Assembly (NCBI GenBank): GCA_902795905.1
Contig: CADBMY010000012.1
Span: forward strand, 1 to 6,322
Source: an uncultured Erysipelotrichaceae bacterium
GTDB lineage: Bacteria > Bacillota_I > Bacilli_A > Erysipelotrichales > Erysipelotrichaceae
DNA length: 6,322 nucleotides
Direction: 5' to 3'
Each line of letters opens with the position of its first letter. The first letter of the stretch is position 1. Of the stretch, positions 1 through 6,194 are shown in pieces. Under the pieces are notes generated by a model that was not told the DNA's origin, did not search any database, and saw nothing but the letters and a program-made list of their open reading frames with translations. Both the position numbers and the translations under genes were made by a program.

Positions 1-226
1 GGAAGGGATATGCACAACTCATTCCAATCAAGGTACTTGCGTAACAAACACAGCAAAGATCATCGTGGACAGGAAAGGAACCAGGGCAGCAGTTACTGCA
101 AGTTACAGGGTATTAGGATGTTTTCTTGGGCCGGATCCTGTCGCTCTTGACTCACCCTTCATCTATGCTTTGATGCATCGTGAAACAGGACTGCCGCTGT
201 TTGCGGGAACGGTCAACAGGCTGTAA
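1..226 (+). CDS. Serpin, C-terminal part only (gene runs in from the left edge)
   Basis: The frame is open from base 2 to the TAA at 224-226 and gives 74 residues with no start codon, so the gene enters from outside the window. Serpins are proteins that trap serine or cysteine proteases by inserting the cleaved reactive-centre loop into a beta sheet. Visible residues 22-33 (VDRKGTRAAVTA) look like the loop hinge, with small residues at the positions expected of an inhibitory serpin. Residues 47-57 (VALDSPFIYAL) satisfy every position of the PROSITE serpin signature. The end, TGLPLFAGTV, matches the usual final strand. Counting from the hinge places P1 near Cys40, uncertain by one residue because the loop is one residue longer than in alpha-1-antitrypsin. 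The usual hinge Glu (P17) is Arg24. The stretch before the hinge (residues 4-18) is a poor match and looks about three residues short. The target protease and any export signal cannot be judged. The next gene starts 26 bases after the stop. Confidence 0.85.
   Translation, partial: EGICTTHSNQGTCVTNTAKIIVDRKGTRAAVTASYRVLGCFLGPDPVALDSPFIYALMHRETGLPLFAGTVNRL
147..174 (+). promoter_or_regulatory. Possible internal promoter in the 3' end of the serpin gene
   Basis: TTGACT (147-152) is followed after 16 bases by TTTGAT (169-174). This would start transcripts near base 181, ahead of the gene at 253. The -35 matches five of six consensus bases and the -10 four of six. It lies inside coding sequence and could be chance; the gene at 253 can equally be read from the serpin promoter. 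Confidence 0.2.
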
Positions 227-252
227 GAAAACAAAAAAGGGACAACAGGATA

Positions 253-1014
253 ATGGACAAAACAGCAAGTGAATTAAAGACATCTCTGTATTATCTGAGA
301 GAAGTAATACACATCGCGGAAGAAGTTGTCAAGACACATCAGCCTCACAGGGAGGAGATCCCGGTGCCGGAGGATACTTCTGTTAAGATCGTCATGCCAA
401 AAAAACCGGAAGAACCCGATAACTGGAAAAACTGTCTGGAATCGCTGAAATATGCTGTATTTGCAGTGCTTACGGTAGTGTGCGCAGTATTCTTTTCTCA
501 GTATAACTGTCTGACTCTCTTTGGTATAAACGTTGCTTCGATTGCGTTTCTTTATGAGACCTGTATGGCTGTTCATGTTTTCTGGCTGTTACTGAAGTGT
601 CACAGGCTGGAGGCATTCGACTATCAGTGTAATGTTTATGATTACGAAAGAGATACTGCCGTGGCAAACTGGAGGATCAAAGCAGCAAAGCGGGAGTACA
701 GCCAAAAGATGCAGGAGTATGACCGCAGAAAGAAGGAAGCAGACGAAGCATTCCTGATACAGACGGAGAATCAGAGAATCATACAGGTACTGATCGAGAA
801 ACTGAAAAGATCGGAAGCGGAGACACAGAAGAAGCTTGCGGAAATCAAAGTACGGACTGCAGATTCTGAGCAGTGTGTTGATACGGCCAAGGCTGAAGAC
901 AGGATAAGGGAAGCCGGAAAACTGCTTGAACAGCTGGCGGGGAGTAATGATCTGATCGAAGATCCGGAAGGACTGGAGAAAAAGTTATTTGCGTACTGCG
1001 GGATACAAAACTGA
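253..1014 (+). CDS. Membrane protein with two helices and a C-terminal coiled coil, function unknown
   Basis: I do not recognise a named family. The 253-residue product begins with about 60 hydrophilic residues containing a Pro/Glu-rich stretch (36-56). Two hydrophobic segments follow, at about 65-84 and 88-114. Then comes a long charged helix rich in Lys, Glu, Arg and Gln (about 136-228) that looks like a coiled coil. With two closely spaced helices, both ends are expected on the same side, most likely the cytoplasm. There is no signal peptide and no enzymatic motif. The start at 253 follows AAAAAAGGG (233-241, about 11 bases away) and AGGA (247-250, very close), neither ideally spaced. The gene lies 26 bases after the serpin stop on the same strand, so co-transcription is likely. 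A scaffold or sensor role is possible, but nothing shows it. The next gene begins 64 bases downstream. Confidence 0.8.
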   Translation: MDKTASELKTSLYYLREVIHIAEEVVKTHQPHREEIPVPEDTSVKIVMPKKPEEPDNWKNCLESLKYAVFAVLTVVCAVFFSQYNCLTLFGINVASIAFLYETCMAVHVFWLLLKCHRLEAFDYQCNVYDYERDTAVANWRIKAAKREYSQKMQEYDRRKKEADEAFLIQTENQRIIQVLIEKLKRSEAETQKKLAEIKVRTADSEQCVDTAKAEDRIREAGKLLEQLAGSNDLIEDPEGLEKKLFAYCGIQN

Positions 1015-1019
1015 TACTG

Positions 1020-1072
1020 CTCAGCATCTGCCTGATACTCTCGTGAGATATAATGGGTGAAGAGATGCTGAG
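1020..1072 (+). repeat. Perfect 10-bp inverted repeat spanning the gap between two membrane-protein genes
   Basis: CTCAGCATCT (1020-1029) is exactly complementary to AGATGCTGAG (1063-1072), with 33 bases between. The interior can form a small extra hairpin around TCT-CGTG-AGA (1039-1048). No T-run follows on either strand, so this is not a normal intrinsic terminator. The right arm overlaps the weak GAGAAG ribosome-binding candidate (1070-1075) just before the start at 1079. In RNA the fold could limit translation of the second gene or mark a processing site. That role is inference. Confidence 0.55.
1049..1054 (+). promoter_or_regulatory. TATAAT -10 box ahead of the seven-helix protein gene
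   Basis: A perfect TATAAT lies 24 bases before the ATG at 1079 and would start RNA near 1061. No good -35 is present at 16-18 bases upstream and there is no TGn extension. It may be a weak internal promoter or chance. It lies in the loop of the 1020-1072 inverted repeat; RNA started here would lack the left arm and could not form the hairpin. Confidence 0.25.
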
Positions 1073-1078
1073 AAGAAT

Positions 1079-1729
1079 ATGATGTTTACTTCAGGTACGG
1101 AAATGACAACTGCAGTAACAGATCTGATCAACGGAATCATCTGTGTATTTCTGATCCTGCGGATGCGGAAACAGTGGCCGCACCGGGTGCGGACAGATCT
1201 CTGGACGTTAATGTTCGCACTGTTTGCGCTGGTTTGCTTCGTCGGTGTTATCCCGCATGGCCTGACGATCAGCCGGGAATTGTTTTCTGTCTTCTGGATA
1301 ATACTCTATGCGCTGATGGCATTCATGATGTCAGCACTGACAGCAGCGATCCGTTTCGAGGTGTATGGCTCCGCCGATCTTCGCCGGAATCTGACCGTAA
1401 ACATGTGTGTTGCGGCAATAGGCGCCATTATCCTTGTCATCCTGTCCTGGAAAACATCTGTCGGGTTTGTTTCCTTCGGTGCATACTGTGCCGCAAATAT
1501 GGTGTATATCATCAGACTGCTGCTGCGGCATCTGCGGGAAAGAGAGTGCCTGAAATACTATCTGACGGCGATCCTGCTTTTGGCAGCCGGTACAGTTCTG
1601 CAGATGGTAAGATCCATCCGTTTCAGGGTGATCTGGGATTTTAATTACAACGGTGTGTATCATTTCTTTCTGTTGTTAAGCATGCTGGTGATGTACAGGG
1701 GGATCATGCTTGCCCAGGAATCACAGTGA
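1079..1729 (+). CDS. Seven-helix integral membrane protein (DUF6962-like)
   Basis: The 216-residue product has about seven hydrophobic segments, near 12-28, 41-57, 68-90, 106-124, 128-149, 158-177 and 188-209, with little outside the membrane. The N-terminal TTAVTDLING (10-19), a PHG after the second helix (His60) and the closing WDFNYNGVYH (186-195) followed by a helix ending in YRG resemble, from memory, the uncharacterised DUF6962 group. No reaction is known for it. Conserved-looking Asp15, His60, Asp187 and His195 recall membrane-hydrolase layouts, but that is speculation. The start is uncertain. ATG codons at 1079 and 1082 have only GAGAAG (1070-1075) nearby, while the in-frame ATG at 1103 has AGG (1093-1095) seven bases upstream and would begin the protein directly at the TTAVTD motif. 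The gene is the last of its strand before the terminator at 1762-1789 and probably belongs to the serpin transcription unit. Confidence 0.8.
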   Translation: MMFTSGTEMTTAVTDLINGIICVFLILRMRKQWPHRVRTDLWTLMFALFALVCFVGVIPHGLTISRELFSVFWIILYALMAFMMSALTAAIRFEVYGSADLRRNLTVNMCVAAIGAIILVILSWKTSVGFVSFGAYCAANMVYIIRLLLRHLRERECLKYYLTAILLLAAGTVLQMVRSIRFRVIWDFNYNGVYHFFLLLSMLVMYRGIMLAQESQ

Positions 1730-1805
1730 TCTCTAAGCTGCACAGGAAACATACGATCATTAAAAAGAACACCGTGCGGTGTTCTTTTTGTGTAAAGATC
1801 ACTGT
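1723..1805. repeat. Outer 10-bp inverted repeat enclosing the terminator hairpin
   Basis: ACAGTGATCT (1723-1732) is exactly complementary to AGATCACTGT (1796-1805). The left arm contains the TGA stop (1727-1729) of the plus-strand gene. The right arm ends immediately before the stop codon of the convergent gene (1806-1808). The 12-bp terminator hairpin sits inside, so the two convergent genes end in a nested, nearly symmetric structure. A role in 3'-end stability is inference. Confidence 0.5.
1762..1789. terminator. Bidirectional intrinsic terminator between convergent genes
   Basis: AAAAAGAACACC (1762-1773) pairs perfectly over 12 bp with GGTGTTCTTTTT (1778-1789) around a GTGC loop. The A-run and T-run flank a GC-containing core, so RNA from either direction ends in a hairpin with a U tail. 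It serves the plus-strand gene ending at 1729 and the minus-strand gene ending at 1806. Confidence 0.92.
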
Positions 1806-2162
1806 TCAGGGCATCTGCACAAACATGGCGCCGGCATACATTGCCGCAAAGGATACCGGGATAAACAGCAGCCACAGCAGGAAGAACAGCAGTACTTCCT
1901 TCAGGAAACCGCCGAATGTACTGTCGTTTCCGCGTGACAGGATATTTCTGAAGGCATCAATCAGAATAAATACTGCCAATCCCAGCACCCAGATGAAAAG
2001 CAGCAGCACAAAGATGCCGATGACAGAAGGGCTGCCGGTAAGACCTTCTGCTTCCATCTGCGCATAGGAGCTCTCAATGAAGAACTTTGTGATCAGGGTG
2101 CTGATCAGAAAACCAGCTGCCAACATGATCAGTGCCGATCTTGTAACAAATCGTTTGTACAT
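1806..2162 (-). CDS. Small three-helix membrane protein, function unknown
   Basis: I do not recognise the family. The 118-residue product has hydrophobic segments at about 8-28, 46-70 and 88-113. A short acidic loop follows the first (29-45), and a basic/polar loop containing FRNILSRGND (71-80) follows the second. The basic N-terminus (MYKRFVTR) suggests an inside start. There are no cysteine pairs, catalytic motifs or nucleotide-binding motifs. AGAAAGGT (2178-2171 on this strand) lies eight bases before the ATG and supports this start. It begins 21 bases after the stop of the LUD-domain gene and no terminator lies between them, so the two are probably one operon. It could be a membrane partner of the LUD protein or an unrelated passenger. 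Confidence 0.75.
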   Translation of the reverse strand: MYKRFVTRSALIMLAAGFLISTLITKFFIESSYAQMEAEGLTGSPSVIGIFVLLLFIWVLGLAVFILIDAFRNILSRGNDSTFGGFLKEVLLFFLLWLLFIPVSFAAMYAGAMFVQMP

Positions 2163-2183
2163 GACTGCCGACCTTTCTGTGTA

Positions 2184-2822
2184 TTAATAGCCGAGATCTT
2201 CGTTGATCAGGATCACGTGGATCCTGCCGGCCGGGAAACATCTTCTCGTCACCAGGAACTGATTGCATATGGATGTCGGTGTATTACAGTGCATGCACCT
2301 GCCTGTAACCGTACAGGGATTGTCGCGGCCAAGACGTACATTGTTGGCAGGAGCTGCCGTATCCTCATTGCGGATCACAGCTTCATCGATATTACGGACC
2401 AGTTTGTTCGTGCCTGTGACCACATAAACATGCTCCGGTCCGTAAACCAGGGCAGCGACCCGGTTGCCGGTATTATCGACATTATAGAGATGACCGTCGA
2501 CGGTAAGGGCATTGGTGCTCATGAAGAAGTAGTCGGCACCGAGACACTGATGGAAGACTTTCTTTGTATCATCGGTATGATATCTGTCATAGACAGTATA
2601 GTTCTGGTTGCCTGTCAGCCAGTTCAGGATACCGGTCTGTTTCAGGGTCTCGGAACCGCCGAAACCGATGCTTGAACCGACGGGAGTATTGTTCTGAAGC
2701 CAGGTGAGAGCTTCTGTGGATGTTTCGAAGTAATCCGCCGCAAAGCCGTTGGCCTTCAGCTGCTGAATACAGCTCTCTGCCAGCAGTTTTCTCACTGTCC
2801 GTACATGTTCATCCATGATCAT
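2184..2822 (-). CDS. LUD-domain protein (lactate utilization protein family, DUF1121-type)
   Basis: The 212-residue product is a stand-alone LUD domain, as in LutC/YkgG-related proteins. Visible hallmarks are GFGGSETL (53-60), STNALT (102-107), DGHLYNVDNTGNRVAAL (109-125), a strand ending in VVTGTNK (134-140), AAPANNVRL (156-164) and the C-terminal VILINEDLGY (203-212). Four cysteines cluster near the end (170, 176, 179 and 186); this arrangement is seen in stand-alone clostridial members and could bind metal. LutC acts with LutA and LutB in lactate oxidation, but no lutA or lutB lies in this window, so the name does not prove that pathway. No signal peptide or membrane helix is present; the protein should be cytosolic. 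Two in-frame ATGs compete. The one at 2822 has GAGAAG directly against it, while the one at 2816 has the same GAGAAG six bases upstream and may be the true start. Confidence 0.88.
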   Translation of the reverse strand: MIMDEHVRTVRKLLAESCIQQLKANGFAADYFETSTEALTWLQNNTPVGSSIGFGGSETLKQTGILNWLTGNQNYTVYDRYHTDDTKKVFHQCLGADYFFMSTNALTVDGHLYNVDNTGNRVAALVYGPEHVYVVTGTNKLVRNIDEAVIRNEDTAAPANNVRLGRDNPCTVTGRCMHCNTPTSICNQFLVTRRCFPAGRIHVILINEDLGY

Positions 2823-2857
2823 CTTCTCGCTTTCCCGGAATTACCGTATCTGTTTTC

Positions 2858-2866
2858 ATTATAGCA
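2858..2866 (-). promoter_or_regulatory. Extended -10 promoter for the LUD-domain gene
   Basis: On the minus strand the sequence TGCTATAAT (2866 to 2858) is a perfect -10 box with the TGn extension. RNA would start near 2851, about 30 bases before the start codon. The -35 region is poor (TTTCTC-like at an 18-base spacing), which the extended -10 can offset. Confidence 0.6.
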
Positions 2867-2907
2867 GAGCACAGATGATCGGAGAAAGACACTCACTGTT
2901 GTGATAG

Positions 2908-2923
2908 TTGTTAAAATCAACAA
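2908..2923. promoter_or_regulatory. Short inverted repeat over the hppA -35 box, possible operator
   Basis: TTGTT (2908-2912) and AACAA (2919-2923) are complementary around AAAATC. The repeat covers the -35 element, where a repressor would act. It resembles the half-sites of Rex (TTGTTAA type), but the spacing is two bases shorter than the usual 18-base Rex box, so the identity of any regulator is unproven. Confidence 0.25.
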
Positions 2924-2936
2924 AACGGTATATGAT
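2908..2936 (+). promoter_or_regulatory. Promoter for the membrane pyrophosphatase gene
   Basis: TTGTTA (2908-2913) and TATGAT (2931-2936) are separated by exactly 17 bases. RNA would start near 2943 and leave a leader of about 60 bases ending in AGGAGG (2991-2996), seven bases from the ATG at 3004. The leader shows no evident riboswitch or attenuator. Confidence 0.6.
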
Positions 2937-3003
2937 GAGCTTGATTTCGGATTCATTTGCACACTATTCATAATTGACGTCAGAATGAACAGGAGGGGAT
3001 AGT

Positions 3004-5133
3004 ATGGGAGCCTGGCTGGCAGTTCTTGTGATCGTTGTTTTGGCTATGGTCTACATTTTCTACAATCATCATCGCATTAAAAAGATGCCTGAGGGGACAC
3101 AGGAGATGGCGGAGATGGCCGGTATTATCCGTGATGGTGCATCTGCTTTCATGAAGACAGAGTTCCGCAGTATCATCACGGTCACCTGTGTGCTGGCGAT
3201 CCTGTTTACTTTGATCGTCGAGCGTACCAGCGGTTTCACGTTCCTGATCGGGGCGGCGATGAGCTCGGCTGTATGTGTGCTTGGTATGCGCAGTGCTACC
3301 TATGCCAATGTGCGTACTGCCAACAGAGCCAGAGAGACACTCAGCATCGGCGAAACCGTTAAGGTGGCTTTGTGCGGAGGTTCCATCAGCGGACTGGCGG
3401 TGCAGGCTTTCGGTATGCTGGGGATATTGCTGATCCTGCTTGTCTTCGGTGATATTAAACATGATGCGGTTGGTACGGGTCTGCTTGTCAGTCTTCCGTG
3501 CAATCCCTATATCATGCGTATTTCGACGTATTCTCTGGGCTGTTCGATCGTTGCCATGTTTAACCGCGTAGCCGGCGGCAACTATACCAAGGCGGCTGAC
3601 ATCTCCTCGGATATTCTTGGTAAGATCAGACATGATCTGCCGGAAGATGACAGCCGGGTGCCGAATACGATTGCGGACTTTATCGGTGACAATGTCAACG
3701 ATATTGCCGGCAACTGCTCCGACCTTCTCGAGAGTTTTGTGGCGACGATCTCCTCATCACTGATGATTGCAGTAACGGTATATGCGGCATCTGTGTTCAA
3801 AGGTCATGCGGCTGCCGAAGAAACGTTCCGGGCAACGACGTTATTTCCGATCGTCCTTGCCGGATGCGGTCTTACCGGATGTCTTCTGGGTCTTGGCTAT
3901 GCCAACCTGAAGAAGATGGGGGATAATCCTTCCCGTGAACTGGATCTTTCGTCCTGGATCTCTGCCGGGATCACGATCATTCTCAGCGGTATTGCCGCAT
4001 ACGTGATCTTCCGGAATGTCCCTTTGTATGAAGAGTTTCTGATGGGCTGGGCTTCGCCGTGGCTGTCCGCGGTATTCGGCATCGCCAGCGGTATTGCAAT
4101 CGGTACGATCACCGAACGCTATACCAGTACGGAGTACAAGCCCACAAGAGAACTGGCGGAGATCTGTGATGAGGGGGAGGCCTTCGTTGTGACCAAGGGT
4201 GATGCGATCGGCTCCCGTTCCGTGTTACTGCCGGTAATGATCATCGGTATATCACTGCTGATCAGCGGTAAGATCAGCGGTACATACGGTATTGCGATTG
4301 CGGCACTGGGCATGCTGGCGTTTGTTGGTGCGACGGTCTCGATCGATGCCTTCGGCCCGATTGCGGATAATGCCGGCGGTCTTGCGGAATCCTGTCATCT
4401 GGCTCCGGAAGTCCGCGTGATCACCGATAAGCTTGATGCGGTCGGCAATACGACAGCAGCTATCGGCAAGGGTTTCGCAATTGGTTCAGCGGCTTTTGCG
4501 ACCGTCTCCCTGATCATTGCCTATGTCGGCAACTACACCGATGCTTCCGAGGCACTGACCCTGAATTTTGCATCTTTCTACGTCGTGGCGGGCGGTCTCA
4601 TCGGCGGGGCTCTTGTTGAGTACTTCTCAGCTGTGCTGACCGACAATACGATCGATTCGGCCAAGAAAATGGCGGATGAAGGTGACCGGATGATGTCGGA
4701 ACCCGGTGTTCTGGAAGGCACCGTCCGTCCTGATTACAACCGGATGATCTCGATGGCTGCACAGGAAGCGATACGCAAGATGGTCATGCCTTCGGTACTG
4801 GCAATCGTGATCCCGATCATCGGCGGCTTTGTCTTCGGCCCTGACTTTGTCGGCGGTCTTCTGGTCGGGGCAACGATCGTTGCGGTTCCCAGAGCGATCT
4901 TCATGGGCAACTCCGGCGGTGCTTTCGACAATGCGAAGAAGTACATTGAAGGAGGCAATATCCCGGGACACGGCAAGGGCACACCAGCACATAAGGCTGC
5001 TGTCACCGGTGATACGATCGGGGATACCCGCAAGGATGTTGTCGGTGTCGCTCTGGATATCTTCATCAAGATGATGTCTACGGTAGCCAATACCCTTGTC
5101 GTTGTCTTTAAGACTGTTACACTGATCAGGTAA
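3004..5133 (+). CDS. hppA: Membrane-bound ion-pumping pyrophosphatase, K+-dependent Na+ type
   Basis: The enzyme splits pyrophosphate to phosphate and uses the energy to pump cations across the cytoplasmic membrane. The 709-residue length suits the family (about 16 helices). Active-site loops are intact: RVAGGNYTKAAD (188-199) with Lys196, Asp199, Asp203 and Lys207; PEDD (213-216); Asp225, Asp229 and Asp233; DAFGPIADNAGG (448-459); and Asp670, Asp674, Lys677 and Asp678. After GNTT (481-484) come Ala485 and Gly488, the pair typical of K+-dependent enzymes; K+-independent ones have Lys and Thr. Gate positions match the Thermotoga Na+ pump by spacing: Arg188, Asp240, Glu243, Ser244, Asp685 and Lys689. 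Na+ export is therefore the best call, though dual Na+/H+ pumping cannot be excluded. Unusual residues include Ser-Ser before Asp203, Asn232 in DNVND, Asn-Cys at 237-238, and TRKDVVGVALD (675-685) where DPFKDTSGPSLN-like sequence is common. The start has AGGAGG at 2991-2996. The gene is monocistronic, closed by the terminator at 5154-5187. Confidence 0.96.
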   Translation: MGAWLAVLVIVVLAMVYIFYNHHRIKKMPEGTQEMAEMAGIIRDGASAFMKTEFRSIITVTCVLAILFTLIVERTSGFTFLIGAAMSSAVCVLGMRSATYANVRTANRARETLSIGETVKVALCGGSISGLAVQAFGMLGILLILLVFGDIKHDAVGTGLLVSLPCNPYIMRISTYSLGCSIVAMFNRVAGGNYTKAADISSDILGKIRHDLPEDDSRVPNTIADFIGDNVNDIAGNCSDLLESFVATISSSLMIAVTVYAASVFKGHAAAEETFRATTLFPIVLAGCGLTGCLLGLGYANLKKMGDNPSRELDLSSWISAGITIILSGIAAYVIFRNVPLYEEFLMGWASPWLSAVFGIASGIAIGTITERYTSTEYKPTRELAEICDEGEAFVVTKGDAIGSRSVLLPVMIIGISLLISGKISGTYGIAIAALGMLAFVGATVSIDAFGPIADNAGGLAESCHLAPEVRVITDKLDAVGNTTAAIGKGFAIGSAAFATVSLIIAYVGNYTDASEALTLNFASFYVVAGGLIGGALVEYFSAVLTDNTIDSAKKMADEGDRMMSEPGVLEGTVRPDYNRMISMAAQEAIRKMVMPSVLAIVIPIIGGFVFGPDFVGGLLVGATIVAVPRAIFMGNSGGAFDNAKKYIEGGNIPGHGKGTPAHKAAVTGDTIGDTRKDVVGVALDIFIKMMSTVANTLVVVFKTVTLIR

Positions 5134-5153
5134 ATACAGACAGTACATACACG

Positions 5154-5187
5154 AAAAAAGATAGATGACTTAGTCTCTATCTTTTTT
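5154..5187. terminator. Bidirectional terminator between hppA and the MYG1-family gene
   Basis: AAAAAAGATAGA (5154-5165) pairs perfectly with TCTATCTTTTTT (5176-5187). The 10-base interior can add a GAC/GTC extension (5167-5169 with 5173-5175) beyond one bulged T. Both strands end in a U-run. It lies 20 bases after the hppA stop and 10 bases from the end of the convergent gene. Confidence 0.9.
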
Positions 5188-5197
5188 GCTTATACGG

Positions 5198-6169
5198 TTA
5201 TCTTCGGCATCCCAGTTTTGCCATGGCCAGAGCATCTTCCATGGTCTCGGTTCCGGCCAGAAAGCCTGAAGGATGACAGAACGTAGCGGTCTTGATTCCG
5301 GAAACGTTCTGCAGCTCTTCATAGCGCAGTCCATACCATTCCTGCGGCAGCGGATGTCTGAATACCGAACGGTCATTGGAACTGACCAGAGCACACTGTA
5401 CATTCCAGCCTCCGCGCAGAGCCGGAGAGATCACATACCAGATATCCTGCGCTTTCGGATTGCTTCTCTGGGAGTACAGAACACCCTCCCATGGCGCAAA
5501 TTCATCGAGGATCATGATGTGGTCCGCCGAGTAGTCTATGGCCCGTAAAACGTAATCTCTGCCGTCCAGAGAGGAGATGATACTGTCGATCCTGTTGATC
5601 AGGATATCCTTGGCAAAGGCTACCGCATCCATGAAGGCATCGTAGGGATCCATATCCGAGTTCCACGGTGGATTGAAATCCTTGATCACCTGTGAAACGG
5701 TGAAGCTTGTACGTGAAGAATAAATAATACTGTTTCTGATCTCCGGCTGCAGGTTGGGGATCATTTCCAGTTCCGTACTGACGGGATTATAGCCGTTATC
5801 TTCAGCATCAATACCCAGGACCAGGCTTGTCTCAAGTCTCTGGAAGACCGTACGCATGTACTGTTCGGGGCAGTCTTCAGCCTCCAGGATCTCTTCGTAA
5901 TACTTGCGCCAGACCAGTCCGCAGGCCGCATACGGTACATTTGTGCCGGGATGAGTGCCGTTATTCTCCTTGTTTTCCGGGGTGTGATGGTCCAGTTCAC
6001 CGCCGCCGATATCATAGATGATCCACCCGGCAGTATCTTCCGGGATCTCCAGATCACTGCCTCTGACTACGTTGATCTCTTCCGCCATCAGTGAAAGCAT
6101 TGCTGTCGCAAAGACATCATCAGCATGAAAGAGACCGTCGTGTGTATATAAGTTCAGTTTTGTACGCAT
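5198..6169 (-). CDS. MYG1-family DHH-type metal-dependent hydrolase
   Basis: The 323-residue product has the MYG1 (UPF0160) layout. The N-terminal THDGLFHADDVFATA (9-23) supplies His10, His15 and Asp17. The DHH motif lies in DIGGGELDHH (53-62). AACGLVWR (81-88) and DAEDNG (121-126) follow. The C-terminal half has FNPPW (165-169), APWEGVL (225-231), RHPLPQEWYGL (271-281), SGI (290-292) and TFCHPSGFLAG (296-306). Eukaryotic MYG1 is reported to be a 3'-5' RNA exonuclease; the bacterial substrate is not established. The reading frame stays open upstream to 6310, but the true start is very likely 6169. There the motif-bearing N-terminus begins, AGGAG lies at 6185-6181, and a TATAAT at 6200-6195 would start RNA downstream of the longer start. 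The longer form would also overlap the divergent gene. The protein is cytosolic, with no signal peptide. Confidence 0.93.
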   Translation of the reverse strand: MRTKLNLYTHDGLFHADDVFATAMLSLMAEEINVVRGSDLEIPEDTAGWIIYDIGGGELDHHTPENKENNGTHPGTNVPYAACGLVWRKYYEEILEAEDCPEQYMRTVFQRLETSLVLGIDAEDNGYNPVSTELEMIPNLQPEIRNSIIYSSRTSFTVSQVIKDFNPPWNSDMDPYDAFMDAVAFAKDILINRIDSIISSLDGRDYVLRAIDYSADHIMILDEFAPWEGVLYSQRSNPKAQDIWYVISPALRGGWNVQCALVSSNDRSVFRHPLPQEWYGLRYEELQNVSGIKTATFCHPSGFLAGTETMEDALAMAKLGCRR

Positions 6170-6194
6170 GAATTGATTATCTCCTGTATCTACC

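Noticed and set aside
1726..2067. Plus-strand open frame of 113 codons opposite the small membrane protein
   Set aside because: It starts on the stop of the preceding gene, reads through the terminator hairpin, and lies antisense to a gene with a good ribosome site and clear helices.
2217..2675. Plus-strand open frame of 152 codons opposite the LUD gene
   Set aside because: The opposite strand encodes a clear LUD domain with its own promoter; this frame has no ribosome site or recognisable motif.
2941..2974. Second promoter candidate for hppA (TTGATT with TATTCA at an 18-base spacing, or CATAAT)
   Set aside because: It is a weaker match than TTGTTA-17-TATGAT just upstream.
2980..3633. Minus-strand open frame of 217 codons opposite the start of hppA
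   Set aside because: It is the mirror of highly conserved pyrophosphatase coding sequence and its composition (His, Arg, Thr and Gln rich) is typical of an antisense shadow.
4259..4284. Short direct repeat of an ATCAGCGGTA unit inside hppA
   Set aside because: It encodes Ile-Ser-Gly repeats in a membrane-segment region and is explained by the protein sequence; only two copies occur.
4627..5148. Minus-strand open frame of 173 codons opposite the end of hppA
   Set aside because: It is antisense to the conserved C-terminal motifs of hppA and has no ribosome site or family features.
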